From an uncultured Bacteroidota bacterium (GTDB taxonomy: Bacteria > Bacteroidota > Bacteroidia > Flavobacteriales > Flavobacteriaceae): DNA of 9,643 nucleotides. The notes beneath the pieces are model-generated. The model worked only from the letters and a program-made list of their open reading frames with translations, searched no databases and was not told the origin of the DNA. The stretch is taken from positions 1-9,643 of the forward strand of contig CAIXNQ010000097.1 in NCBI GenBank assembly GCA_903920835.1. Direction: 5' to 3'. Positions 1 through 7,256 of this stretch are shown one piece after another. Made by a program: the position numbers and the translations under genes. Position 1 is the first letter of the stretch, and every line of letters begins with the position of its first letter.

Positions 1-53
1 CTATTTGTATTCGTCTTTATCCTTTTTAATCTAATAAATAGAAACAAATTGTT

Positions 54-61
54 TAATTTTG
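54..61 (+). promoter_or_regulatory. Candidate Bacteroidota -7 promoter element for serS
   Basis: TAATTTTG is an exact match to the Bacteroidota -7 consensus TAnnTTTG. It lies 25 bp upstream of the serS ATG, which would give a short leader of about 20 nt. I see no TTG at the usual -33 distance (roughly 17-23 bp upstream), so only half of the promoter is supported. In AT-rich DNA an 8-bp match with two free positions can arise by chance. Confidence 0.35.
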
Positions 62-86
62 CTTCCTTATTAAATAAAACAAGAAC

Positions 87-1358
87 ATGTTACAGATTTC
101 ATTTATCAGAGAACACCAAGAAAAAATTATTAATGCGCTAGCGAAAAAAAACTTTGATGCAAAAACAATTGTAAACGAAGTTGTTTCGCTTGACGAAAAA
201 AGACGCAGCAATCAGGTGGAACTAGACAATACGCTTGCAGAGTCAAATAAACTTTCGGCTTCGATCGGCGAAATGATGAAAAACGGAGAGAAATCTAAAG
301 CAGAAATTTTAAAAGTAAAAACCACTTTACTAAAAGAAAAAAGTAAAGAACTGAATGAAAAAGCTAACGAATTGGCTTTAGAACTTCAAAACAAGCTTTA
401 TCTTTTGCCAAATCTTCCAGCAGATATAGTTCCTATTGGAAAAACGCCAGAAGAGAATGAAAATATTTTTGAAGAAGGTGAGATTCCGAAACTTCACGAA
501 GCAGCCTTACCCCACTGGGATTTAGTTAAAAAATACGACATCATCGATTTTGAACTTGGTAACAAAATTACGGGTGCTGGTTTTCCTGTCTATAAAGGCA
601 AAGGCGCTCGATTACAGCGTGCATTAATTTCTTATTTTTTAGACAAAAACACCGAAGCTGGCTACACCGAATATCAAGTTCCTCATTTGGTTAACGAAGC
701 TTCGGGTTATGGCACTGGGCAGTTGCCAGATAAAGAAGGTCAAATGTATCACGTTGGTTTAGACGATTTATATTTAATTCCAACAGCAGAAGTTCCGGTT
801 ACCAATATTTTTAGAGATGTAATTCTAAACGAAAATGAATTGCCTGTAAAATGCACGGGTTACTCACCATGTTTCCGAAGAGAAGCTGGGTCGTATGGCG
901 CACACGTTCGGGGTTTAAATCGTTTGCATCAATTTGACAAAGTTGAAATTGTTAGAATTGAACATCCAGATCATAGTTATGAAGCATTAAACGGAATGGT
1001 GGAACATGTTAAAAACATCATGCGAGAATTGAAATTGCCCTATAGAATCCTTCGTTTGTGTGGTGGCGACATGAGTTTTGCTTCGGCATTGACTTATGAT
1101 TTTGAGGTGTTTTCAACCGCACAAGACCGTTGGTTAGAAATCAGTTCGGTTTCAAACTTTGAAACTTTTCAAGCAAACAGACTAAAGCTTCGTTTTAAAG
1201 GAAAAGACGGAAAAACACAATTGGCACATACACTCAACGGAAGTTCTCTAGCCCTACCAAGAGTGCTTGCGGCAATTATTGAAAACTATCAAACAGCTGA
1301 TGGTATCCAAATTCCAGAAGTGTTGCGCCCTTATTGTGGCTTTGATTATATTAACTAA
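87..1358 (+). CDS. serS: Seryl-tRNA synthetase
   Basis: This cytoplasmic class II aminoacyl-tRNA synthetase charges tRNA-Ser (and tRNA-Sec where present) with serine using ATP. At 423 residues it has normal bacterial SerRS length. Residues about 30-105 are rich in Lys, Glu and Leu and form the antiparallel coiled-coil arm that contacts the long variable arm of tRNA-Ser. The catalytic domain shows the serine-binding TAE motif (T233-E235), class II motif 2 around residues 256-268 with the FRRE core (R264-R265-E266), and motif 3 near residues 382-402 with TLNGSSLALPR and the ATP-binding arginine. The ATG at 87 opens with MLQISFIREHQE, matching the usual SerRS N-terminus. The gene appears complete. 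It stands 78 bp from the next gene, and a small hairpin lies in that gap. Confidence 0.98.
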   Translation: MLQISFIREHQEKIINALAKKNFDAKTIVNEVVSLDEKRRSNQVELDNTLAESNKLSASIGEMMKNGEKSKAEILKVKTTLLKEKSKELNEKANELALELQNKLYLLPNLPADIVPIGKTPEENENIFEEGEIPKLHEAALPHWDLVKKYDIIDFELGNKITGAGFPVYKGKGARLQRALISYFLDKNTEAGYTEYQVPHLVNEASGYGTGQLPDKEGQMYHVGLDDLYLIPTAEVPVTNIFRDVILNENELPVKCTGYSPCFRREAGSYGAHVRGLNRLHQFDKVEIVRIEHPDHSYEALNGMVEHVKNIMRELKLPYRILRLCGGDMSFASALTYDFEVFSTAQDRWLEISSVSNFETFQANRLKLRFKGKDGKTQLAHTLNGSSLALPRVLAAIIENYQTADGIQIPEVLRPYCGFDYIN

Positions 1359-1389
1359 ACGTTAATCTTTATTTTTCAATGTACTAATT

Positions 1390-1405
1390 TAACACTTTTG
1401 TGTTA
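1390..1405 (+). terminator. Weak hairpin between serS and the TPR gene
   Basis: A perfect 6-bp inverted repeat (TAACAC and GTGTTA) encloses a TTTT loop and is followed by a T-rich stretch. It lies 31 bp after the serS stop and 31 bp before the next ATG. The stem has only two G-C pairs and no uninterrupted U run, so termination would be inefficient. It could be a leaky terminator or attenuator, an operator palindrome, or chance. Confidence 0.3.
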
Positions 1406-1436
1406 CTTTAGTTTATTGTTTTTAATCTAAAACTCT

Positions 1437-3215
1437 ATGAAATCCGTCTATATATTAATTTGTTTCTTGTTTTCAACAGTTTGTTTTTCTCAAAATGAAT
1501 TGTTGGCACAAAATTATTTTGACAAAGGCGATTTTGAGAAAGCAGTTATTAGTTATGAAGAATTGTTTAAGTCGCAACCTACCAACGGAAATTATTTTCA
1601 AAGAGTAATTGATTGTTACCAGCAATTAAAACAATTTGAAAAAGCTGAAAAAGCAATCAAAGAAAGACTTGACAAATACAATCAAGCTAGTCTTTTAGTC
1701 GAACTTGGCTACAATTATCAATTACAAAAAGACGTTGCAAAATCAAAAAAATATTATGACCAAGCAATAGATAAAATCAAAAAAAATCCGAATTTGGTCT
1801 ATGAAATTGCTTATGTTTTTGAGCGCAAAATCGTAATTGATTATGCCCTGTTATCCTATGAAACTGCATTGCAAATTGACCCAAAAATGAATTTTAATTT
1901 CCAGATGGCGATTTTATATGGTCAGCAAGGAAATACCGAATTGATGATTGAAAAATTCTTAACGGAATCATTTGTTAACCAACAAAACTTGAATGCAATT
2001 CAAAATCAATTTACCCGTTTTATTACAGAAGATGCTCAAGGAAATTTCAACAATTTACTTAAAAAAGCACTCTTAATTCGGGTTCAAAAAAACCAAGATA
2101 TCTTTTGGAACCAATATTTGAGTTGGTTTTTTGTTCAAGAAAAAGAATTTGGCAAAGCATTTCTTCAAGAAAAAGCAATCTATAAACGAAATCCTGAGTC
2201 TTTTTCAAACATAATTAACCTAGCCAAACTTGCCGCTGAAGAAAACGACCAAGAAACTGCCAAAGAAATTTACGGATTTATATTAGAAAATACACTTGAC
2301 ATTGAACTCAAAATTCAAGCGCATTATTATCTGATGAAACTCAAAATAGAAGCCGCTTCTGAAAAAGATTATCCAATTATTAATACTGAATTAGAGCAGC
2401 TTTTAAAACAATTTGGAATAAGTCCTTACAGTTTATTACTTCAAAAAATGCAAGCGCACTTTGAAACTTTTAATCTCAAAAATCCAGAGCAAGGCAAACT
2501 TATTTTAAAGAAAGCACTCGAACTTCCGTTAAATCAATTTCAACAAGCTGACATGAAAATGGAACTTGCTGATGAACTTTTGTATCAAGAAAAATACAAC
2601 CAAGCCTTATTGCTTTATTCTCAAATAGAAGACGATTTAAAAAACGACGCCATTGGTCATGAAGCGAGTTTAAAAATTGCAAAAACCAGTTATTTTCAAG
2701 CCGATTTTGCTTGGGCAACTAAACAAGTTTCGCAGTTAAAAGCGGCATCTACACAATTGATTGCCAACGATGCACTTGAACTTTTTTTACTCATTAACGA
2801 CAACACAGTTTCTGATTCAACACAAACTGATTTGAAAAAATTTGCCCATGCCGATTTCCTAATTTATCAAAACAAAACCACCGATGCTTTAGCTGCTTTT
2901 CAAGCGATTTTAAAAGAACATAAAACCGATGAAATAATGCCCGTAACTTTATATCGAATTGGAAAAATATATGAAAAAATGGGCGATTTCACTTTGGCTA
3001 TTGCACAATATGAGCGCATCATAAAAGATTATAAAGACTGCATTTATGTGGACGAAGCCTATTATTTCTCAGCAGAAATTGCCAATAATCAATTTAAAGA
3101 TTCAGAAAAAGCAAAGTCATTATACGAACAAATAATTTTCCACCACGAAGACAGTATTTATTTTACAGATGCTCGAAAAAAGTACCGTCAATTGCGGGGC
3201 GACAAAGATTTATAG
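1437..3215 (+). CDS. Secreted tetratricopeptide-repeat protein, function unknown
   Basis: This 592-residue protein has a clear Sec signal peptide at residues 1-19: a short basic start, a hydrophobic core (VYILICFLFSTVCF) and likely cleavage after FSQ. It is therefore probably periplasmic or attached to the envelope. No lipobox cysteine sits at the right distance, although C16 lies within the hydrophobic region. The mature protein is almost all alpha-helical repeats of the TPR type. The clearest are near residues 23-51 (NYFDKGDFEKAVISYEELF), about 138-165, and residues 502-575, where two tandem units (IYEKMGDFTLAIAQYERII and the following one) resemble the TPR pairs of BamD or CpoB-like envelope proteins. 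There is no catalytic domain, so a scaffold role in envelope assembly is the most that can be inferred. It starts 78 bp after serS and is followed after 18 bp by the DUF4286 gene, so it probably leads that transcription unit. Confidence 0.85.
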   Translation: MKSVYILICFLFSTVCFSQNELLAQNYFDKGDFEKAVISYEELFKSQPTNGNYFQRVIDCYQQLKQFEKAEKAIKERLDKYNQASLLVELGYNYQLQKDVAKSKKYYDQAIDKIKKNPNLVYEIAYVFERKIVIDYALLSYETALQIDPKMNFNFQMAILYGQQGNTELMIEKFLTESFVNQQNLNAIQNQFTRFITEDAQGNFNNLLKKALLIRVQKNQDIFWNQYLSWFFVQEKEFGKAFLQEKAIYKRNPESFSNIINLAKLAAEENDQETAKEIYGFILENTLDIELKIQAHYYLMKLKIEAASEKDYPIINTELEQLLKQFGISPYSLLLQKMQAHFETFNLKNPEQGKLILKKALELPLNQFQQADMKMELADELLYQEKYNQALLLYSQIEDDLKNDAIGHEASLKIAKTSYFQADFAWATKQVSQLKAASTQLIANDALELFLLINDNTVSDSTQTDLKKFAHADFLIYQNKTTDALAAFQAILKEHKTDEIMPVTLYRIGKIYEKMGDFTLAIAQYERIIKDYKDCIYVDEAYYFSAEIANNQFKDSEKAKSLYEQIIFHHEDSIYFTDARKKYRQLRGDKDL

Positions 3216-3233
3216 CATTAATATTTATAGAAA

Positions 3234-3557
3234 ATGATAATCTACAACGTTACAATAAACATTCATGAAAGCGTTCACGACCAATGGCTCGAATGGATGC
3301 AGCAGAAGCACATTCCAGAGATTTTGGCAACAAAAAAATTCTCGTCTGCTAGAATTGTAAAGGTTTTAATTGAAGAAGAAATGGGCGGAATTACTTATTC
3401 TACACAATATTTTACCGATAGCAAAGCAACTTTACAACGTTATTACGACGAGGATGCGCCAGCTTTCAGAGCAGAAGGGCAGTCGCTTTTTGGAGATAAA
3501 ATGTTGGCTTTTAGAACCGAGTTGGAAGTGGTTTCGGAATTTTTTCAAACAAATTAA
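3234..3557 (+). CDS. DUF4286 family protein
   Basis: This 107-residue cytoplasmic protein has no signal peptide. The opening IIYNVTINIHESVHDQWLEWMQQKHIPEIL, the central ITYSTQYF strand and the C-terminal RTELEVV strand match the DUF4286 family as I remember it, which is widespread in Bacteroidota. The alternating strands and helices, with conserved aromatic and acidic residues (W18, W21, H26), suggest a small ferredoxin-like alpha/beta fold similar to dimeric alpha-beta barrel proteins. No enzymatic activity is known to me. It lies 18 bp after the TPR gene and 10 bp before the small protein gene, so co-transcription is likely. Family identity is by recognition only. Confidence 0.85.
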   Translation: MIIYNVTINIHESVHDQWLEWMQQKHIPEILATKKFSSARIVKVLIEEEMGGITYSTQYFTDSKATLQRYYDEDAPAFRAEGQSLFGDKMLAFRTELEVVSEFFQTN

Positions 3558-3567
3558 ATTGTTTAAT

Positions 3568-3753
3568 ATGGAAATTAAATTTCAAACCAAAAAAGAAAGC
3601 AACAAACAACAGCAAGAAGATTTTTTAAAATTGTCTAAAGTTGAGCGTTTTTATAGCTTTTTGCATTTGTCTGAAAGTGTTAGTCGATTTCCTGTAAAGA
3701 ACAAAATAGATAAACAAAAGGATAATTTTTTGATAGTCATTAAACCGAAATAA
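3568..3753 (+). CDS. Small basic protein, possible partner of the downstream nucleotidyltransferase
   Basis: This 61-residue protein is lysine- and glutamine-rich. Its N-terminus (MEIKFQTKKESNKQQQEDFL) is probably helical, its centre is KLSKVERFYSFLHLSESVSRFP, and a short hydrophobic beta-like tail (NFLIVIKPK) ends it. The frame is also open upstream inside the DUF4286 gene, but the ATG at 3568 lies just after the DUF4286 stop and avoids a long overlap. The gene ends 4 bp before the nucleotidyltransferase ATG, so the two are almost certainly translated together. I do not recognise a named family. From memory, small ERF-x-x-FL proteins of this kind precede single nucleotidyltransferases in other Bacteroidota. 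By position it could be an antitoxin or accessory subunit, which is inference. Confidence 0.6.
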   Translation: MEIKFQTKKESNKQQQEDFLKLSKVERFYSFLHLSESVSRFPVKNKIDKQKDNFLIVIKPK

Positions 3754-3757
3754 TTTG

Positions 3758-4231
3758 ATGAAAAAATGGGCAGAAAATATTGATGAGTTTATCGCTATCG
3801 CAAATAAAAATGAGGTAAGAATGTTGATGGTTGGAGGAAGCGCAGTTAATTTTCATGGATATCAACGTCATTCGGCAGATGTCGATTTTTGGATTGAAAC
3901 CTCAAATGAAAATTTCGAGAAATTGGTTGCAACCTTCAATGAAATGGGGTATGAAATTGACGATTTTCCTGAAAAAGTAAAAAATCAAGAGCAAAATATA
4001 TCAATAAAATTTTCACCAGTTGATTTGAATTTAGAATTGATTACTAATTTTTCTGTAAACAAATCTTTTGAAGATGCTTATAGAGATAGTGAAAAGGTAG
4101 TTGTAAACGAAAAACCATTTTTGAGATGGAATGTTTTATCTTATGAAGATTTAATTACAAGTAAAATAAAAGCCAATCGTCCAAAAGATTTATTAGACAT
4201 TCAACAACTTCGAGAAATAAAAAACAAATAA
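3758..4231 (+). CDS. DUF6036/AbiEii-like nucleotidyltransferase
   Basis: This 157-residue protein has the hallmarks of the polymerase-beta-type nucleotidyltransferase superfamily. They are the GGS motif (residues 26-28), a DxD metal-binding pair (D41, D43 in SADVDFW), a probable third acidic residue (D89 in PVDLNLEL), and a C-terminal KANRPKDLLDIQQL segment (K138, R141, K143, D144, D147) typical of AbiEii, DUF6036 and related stand-alone enzymes. Such proteins transfer a nucleotide to RNA or protein targets, and several act as toxins in toxin-antitoxin or phage-defence pairs. The substrate cannot be read from sequence. All core residues are present, so it looks active. ATG 3758 is preferred over the in-frame TTG at 3755. 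It lies 4 bp after the small protein gene. The pair interrupts an otherwise housekeeping series, suggesting an acquired module. Confidence 0.85.
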   Translation: MKKWAENIDEFIAIANKNEVRMLMVGGSAVNFHGYQRHSADVDFWIETSNENFEKLVATFNEMGYEIDDFPEKVKNQEQNISIKFSPVDLNLELITNFSVNKSFEDAYRDSEKVVVNEKPFLRWNVLSYEDLITSKIKANRPKDLLDIQQLREIKNK

Positions 4232-4234
4232 ACT

Positions 4235-4258
4235 GCTTTGCGCTTTTGCGTCTTTGCG
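4235..4258 (+). repeat. Three tandem 8-bp TTTGCG repeats
   Basis: Three consecutive 8-bp units, GCTTTGCG, CTTTTGCG and TCTTTGCG, begin 3 bp after the nucleotidyltransferase stop codon. Each has TTTGCG as its last six bases, at an exact 8-bp period. Similar CTTTGCG-type intergenic sequences occur in other flavobacterial genomes as far as I recall. The array is locally GC-richer than its surroundings. It lies at the right edge of the apparent accessory module. Confidence 0.7.
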
Positions 4259-4298
4259 AGGATTAATAAACAAAATACTGAAACTAAATTCAGGATAA

Positions 4299-5078
4299 AT
4301 GGAAAAAGTTAAAGCTAAAAAACACCTTGGTCAGCATTTTCTTAAAGACGAAAGCATCGCCAAGGCTATTGCTGACACTTTAAGCCTTAATAACTATCAA
4401 GACATTCTCGAAATTGGTCCAGGAATGGGCGTCTTAACTCAGTTTTTGATAGAAAAACCTGTCAATACTTACGTTATTGAAATCGATACTGAATCTGTTA
4501 CCTATTTAGACGAAAATTTTCCAAAACTTAAAGGAAAAATAATTTCAAAAGATTTTTTGAAATACAATATCAACGAAATATTTGAAGGAAAACAGTTTGC
4601 TATCATTGGAAATTTTCCTTACAATATTTCAACTCAAATTGTGTTTAAAGCACTGGAATACAGGAATCAAATTCCAGAATTTGCTGGAATGTTTCAAAAA
4701 GAAGTAGCCCAACGTATTTGTGAAAAAAAAGGCACTAAAGCTTATGGAATTCTTTCGGTTTTGGTTCAAGCATTTTATGAAGCCGAATATCTTTTTACGG
4801 TAAATGAAGACGTTTTTATTCCGCCGCCAAAAGTAAAATCGGGTGTTTTGCGTTTGCGAAGAAAAGAAAATTTCACGCTAGAATGTTCAGAAAAATTATT
4901 TTTTTCGGTAGTAAAAACCGCCTTTCAACAACGTCGAAAAACAATGCGAAATAGTCTAAAAACTTTCAATCTTTCTGATAATTTGAAAGAAGACACTATC
5001 TTTGACCTCAGACCAGAGCAGTTGTCTGTTGAACAATTCATATCTCTAACCCAAAAAATAGAAGCCGATGCAGTTTAA
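4299..5078 (+). CDS. rsmA: 16S rRNA (adenine1518-N6/adenine1519-N6)-dimethyltransferase
   Basis: RsmA (KsgA) transfers four methyl groups from S-adenosylmethionine to two adjacent adenosines in the 3' terminal hairpin of 16S rRNA, a late step in 30S subunit maturation. The 259-residue protein is complete. It shows the N-terminal KKHLGQHFL signature (residues 7-15), SAM motif I (LEIGPGMG, 37-44), the acidic residue after strand 2 (E61), D85, the catalytic motif IV NFPYNIS (105-111), FIPPPKV (173-179) and the FQQRRKTMRNSL segment of the C-terminal domain. It starts 67 bp after the nucleotidyltransferase. A 5-bp inverted repeat (CTGAA and TTCAG, 4278-4293) sits just before the ATG but is probably too weak to matter. 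Its stop codon lies inside the start of mgtE, so the two are likely coupled in translation. Confidence 0.97.
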   Translation: MEKVKAKKHLGQHFLKDESIAKAIADTLSLNNYQDILEIGPGMGVLTQFLIEKPVNTYVIEIDTESVTYLDENFPKLKGKIISKDFLKYNINEIFEGKQFAIIGNFPYNISTQIVFKALEYRNQIPEFAGMFQKEVAQRICEKKGTKAYGILSVLVQAFYEAEYLFTVNEDVFIPPPKVKSGVLRLRRKENFTLECSEKLFFSVVKTAFQQRRKTMRNSLKTFNLSDNLKEDTIFDLRPEQLSVEQFISLTQKIEADAV

Positions 5079-6462
5079 AATCAGCAAAGAACTATTAAAA
5101 CAAATAGAAAAACTAGTGCATGAAAAAAACGACCAGCAACTGGAAGTTTTGTTAAGTGATTTGCACCATGCTGATATTGCTGAAATTCTGGAGGAGTTAG
5201 ATTTTGATGAAGCGACATATATTTTTAAAGTTTTGGATAGCGACAAAACCGCCGAGGTTTTACTTGAAATCGATGAAGATTTAAGAGAACGTATTTTAAG
5301 CAAACTATCTCCAAAGGAAATTGCCGAAGAACTTGATGAACTCGACACTAACGATGCTGCCGACATTATTGCTGAACTTTCAAAAGACCGAAAAGAAGAA
5401 GTAATTTCCGAGCTTCAAGACGTTGAACATGCCAAAGATATTGTAGAACTGCTGCGCTATGACGAAGACACTGCGGGCGGAATCATGCACAAAGAATTGG
5501 TAAAAGTCAACGAGAACTGGAACGTGCTGACCTGCGTGAAAGAAATGCGAATTCAAGCCGAAAATATTTCGAGAGTGCATTCTATTTATGTGGTCGATAA
5601 TGAAGGACGATTGAAAGGACGATTGTCTTTGAAAGATTTATTGACAACCTCAACCAGAACACCAATCAGTGAAGTTTATATCCGAAAATTGAACTTCGTG
5701 AAAGTGGACGACGAAGATGTAGAAGTAGCTCGAATCATGCAAAAATACGATCTCGAAGCCATTCCGGTGGTGGACGAATTAGGGCGATTGGTTGGGCGAA
5801 TTACGATTGATGATATTTTAGACGTTATCGAACAACGAGATACCGAAGACATTCACAAATTTGGGGGAACAGAAGGTTTAGATTTGTCCTACACCAAAAC
5901 AACACTTGGCGAACTGGTTAGAAAACGCGCCACTTGGTTGATTATTCTTTTCTTGGGCGAAATGCTCACAGCTTCGGCAATGGGATATTACGATATTGAA
6001 ATTCAAAAAGCAGTAGTTCTTGCATTATTCGTTCCTTTAATTATTTCAAGTGGAGGAAACTCAGGTTCTCAAGCAGCATCGCTCATTATTCGTGCTATGG
6101 CTTTAAAGGAATTACAACTGAGCGATTGGTGGTACGTCATGAAAAAAGAAATTCTATCTGGATTATTACTTGGTGCTATACTTGGAATCATTGGTTTTAT
6201 TAGAATCATGATTTGGCAAAAAACCGGAATTTATGATTACGGTGTCTATTGGATTTGGATTGCGCTTAGTGTTTCATGTTCTTTGGTAGCCATCGTTTTG
6301 TGGGGGACACTTTCTGGATCTTTAATTCCTTTTGTGTTGAGAAGAGTGGGTTTAGATCCTGCAACTGCTTCGGCGCCTTTTGTAGCCACTATGGTTGATG
6401 TTACGGGATTGATTATCTATTTCTCCATATCTGCATTGTTCTTAACAGGTAAAATATTGTAA
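5068..6462 (+). CDS. mgtE: Magnesium channel/transporter MgtE
   Basis: MgtE is a dimeric inner-membrane channel that admits Mg2+ and closes when cytoplasmic Mg2+ binds its soluble domains. The 464-residue protein has the full family layout: an acidic helical N domain (residues 1 to about 125), two CBS domains (about 137-196 and 201-258), a connecting plug helix, and five membrane segments (about 288-308, 314-338, 361-383, 392-424, 434-460). The loop SGGNSGSQAA (328-337) and the pore aspartate D444 in TMVDVTG, equivalent to the ion-selecting aspartate of Thermus MgtE, are both present, so the channel should work. The ATG at 5068 overlaps the rsmA stop by 11 bp in another frame. MQFKISKELL is a normal MgtE beginning, so the overlap is probably real. 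No Mg2+ riboswitch is apparent. Confidence 0.95.
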   Translation: MQFKISKELLKQIEKLVHEKNDQQLEVLLSDLHHADIAEILEELDFDEATYIFKVLDSDKTAEVLLEIDEDLRERILSKLSPKEIAEELDELDTNDAADIIAELSKDRKEEVISELQDVEHAKDIVELLRYDEDTAGGIMHKELVKVNENWNVLTCVKEMRIQAENISRVHSIYVVDNEGRLKGRLSLKDLLTTSTRTPISEVYIRKLNFVKVDDEDVEVARIMQKYDLEAIPVVDELGRLVGRITIDDILDVIEQRDTEDIHKFGGTEGLDLSYTKTTLGELVRKRATWLIILFLGEMLTASAMGYYDIEIQKAVVLALFVPLIISSGGNSGSQAASLIIRAMALKELQLSDWWYVMKKEILSGLLLGAILGIIGFIRIMIWQKTGIYDYGVYWIWIALSVSCSLVAIVLWGTLSGSLIPFVLRRVGLDPATASAPFVATMVDVTGLIIYFSISALFLTGKIL

Positions 6463-6466
6463 AATC

Positions 6467-7243
6467 ATGAACATTCACATCATTGGTGGCGGCAATCTTG
6501 GAGTAGCCATCGCAATCGGCATAAACAATTATTCTAAAAACCATTCGATAACCATTACGCGCCGAAATATTGACAGTATTCTTTATTTAGAAAAAGAAGG
6601 TATTTCAGTTAAAGCGAACAATACGCATCATATTGAACAAGCCGACCTCATTATTTTAACCATAAAACCCTATCAAGTTGATGCTGTGTTTGAAGAAATT
6701 TTACCGTTGATTTCAAACAAAATCATCGCTTCGGCAGTTAGCGGATTGTCTATAGAATCGCTTCAAGAAAAAGTAGGAACTTCTCACTCCATGGTTCATA
6801 TCATGCCCAATATTGCGGTTCGTTTTGGCGAATCAGCAACTTGCGTTTCCTATTTAGAAAAAAATAAAACTGATGCCCAAAAAGTAATTGATTTATTTAA
6901 CGACTTAGGCACTGTAGCAGTCATTGACGAAAAACTAATGGACGCTGCCACCGTGCTGGGTGCTTGCGGAACTGCTTATGCGCTTCGATACATTCGAGCA
7001 TCGATGCAGGCAGGAATAGAAATTGGATTTGATGCCCAAACTGCCCTCGCCATTGCGTCTCAAACCGCCAAAGGTGCTGCAACAATGGCATTGGTCGAGA
7101 AAATTCATCCTGAACAATTGATTGATCGAGTAACTACGCCCCAAGGCTGCACAATTGTTGGTCTCAACGAAATGGAACACCAAGGTTTTAGTTCGTCATT
7201 AATTAAAGGAATCAAAACTTCGCTTCAAAAAATAAAAAGCTAA
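6467..7243 (+). CDS. proC: Pyrroline-5-carboxylate reductase
   Basis: ProC reduces 1-pyrroline-5-carboxylate to L-proline with NAD(P)H, the last step of proline synthesis, in the cytoplasm. The 258-residue protein has an N-terminal Rossmann domain with the glycine loop GGGNLG (residues 7-12), an arginine pair R32-R33 after the second strand that favours NADPH, IKPYQ (66-70) and MPN (113-115). The C-terminal helical dimerisation domain carries LGACGTAYALR (164-174) and DRVTTPQGCTIVGLNEME (220-237), the ProC signature region. The stretch GACGTAY replaces the GSGPAY of well-studied enzymes, which I believe is usual for Bacteroidota ProC. It begins 4 bp after the mgtE stop and ends 13 bp before the dehydrogenase gene, so all three probably share a transcript. 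Confidence 0.94.
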   Translation: MNIHIIGGGNLGVAIAIGINNYSKNHSITITRRNIDSILYLEKEGISVKANNTHHIEQADLIILTIKPYQVDAVFEEILPLISNKIIASAVSGLSIESLQEKVGTSHSMVHIMPNIAVRFGESATCVSYLEKNKTDAQKVIDLFNDLGTVAVIDEKLMDAATVLGACGTAYALRYIRASMQAGIEIGFDAQTALAIASQTAKGAATMALVEKIHPEQLIDRVTTPQGCTIVGLNEMEHQGFSSSLIKGIKTSLQKIKS

Positions 7244-7256
7244 ACTTTCGCCTGAA

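Noticed and set aside
1..86. Possible end of an upstream gene or a leader RNA before serS.
   Set aside because: Only 86 bp are available, no coding signature or riboswitch-like structure was recognised, and the open plus frame there runs into serS out of phase.
2500..2718. Minus-strand frame of 72 residues inside the TPR gene.
   Set aside because: The plus strand has a continuous TPR protein with consistent repeats across it, and the minus frame has no motif.
3370..3567. Possible longer version of the small protein starting inside DUF4286.
   Set aside because: It would overlap DUF4286 almost completely in another frame. The ATG at 3568 lies just after the DUF4286 stop and gives normal operon spacing.
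4278..4293. 5-bp inverted repeat CTGAA and TTCAG just before the rsmA start, considered as a regulatory hairpin.
   Set aside because: The stem is too short and weak, and such repeats are common by chance. It is noted only in the rsmA entry.
5046..5366. Serine-rich minus-strand frame within the start of mgtE.
   Set aside because: It is the antisense shadow of the acidic MgtE N domain. Poly-serine composition is an artefact of reversed Glu and Asp codons.
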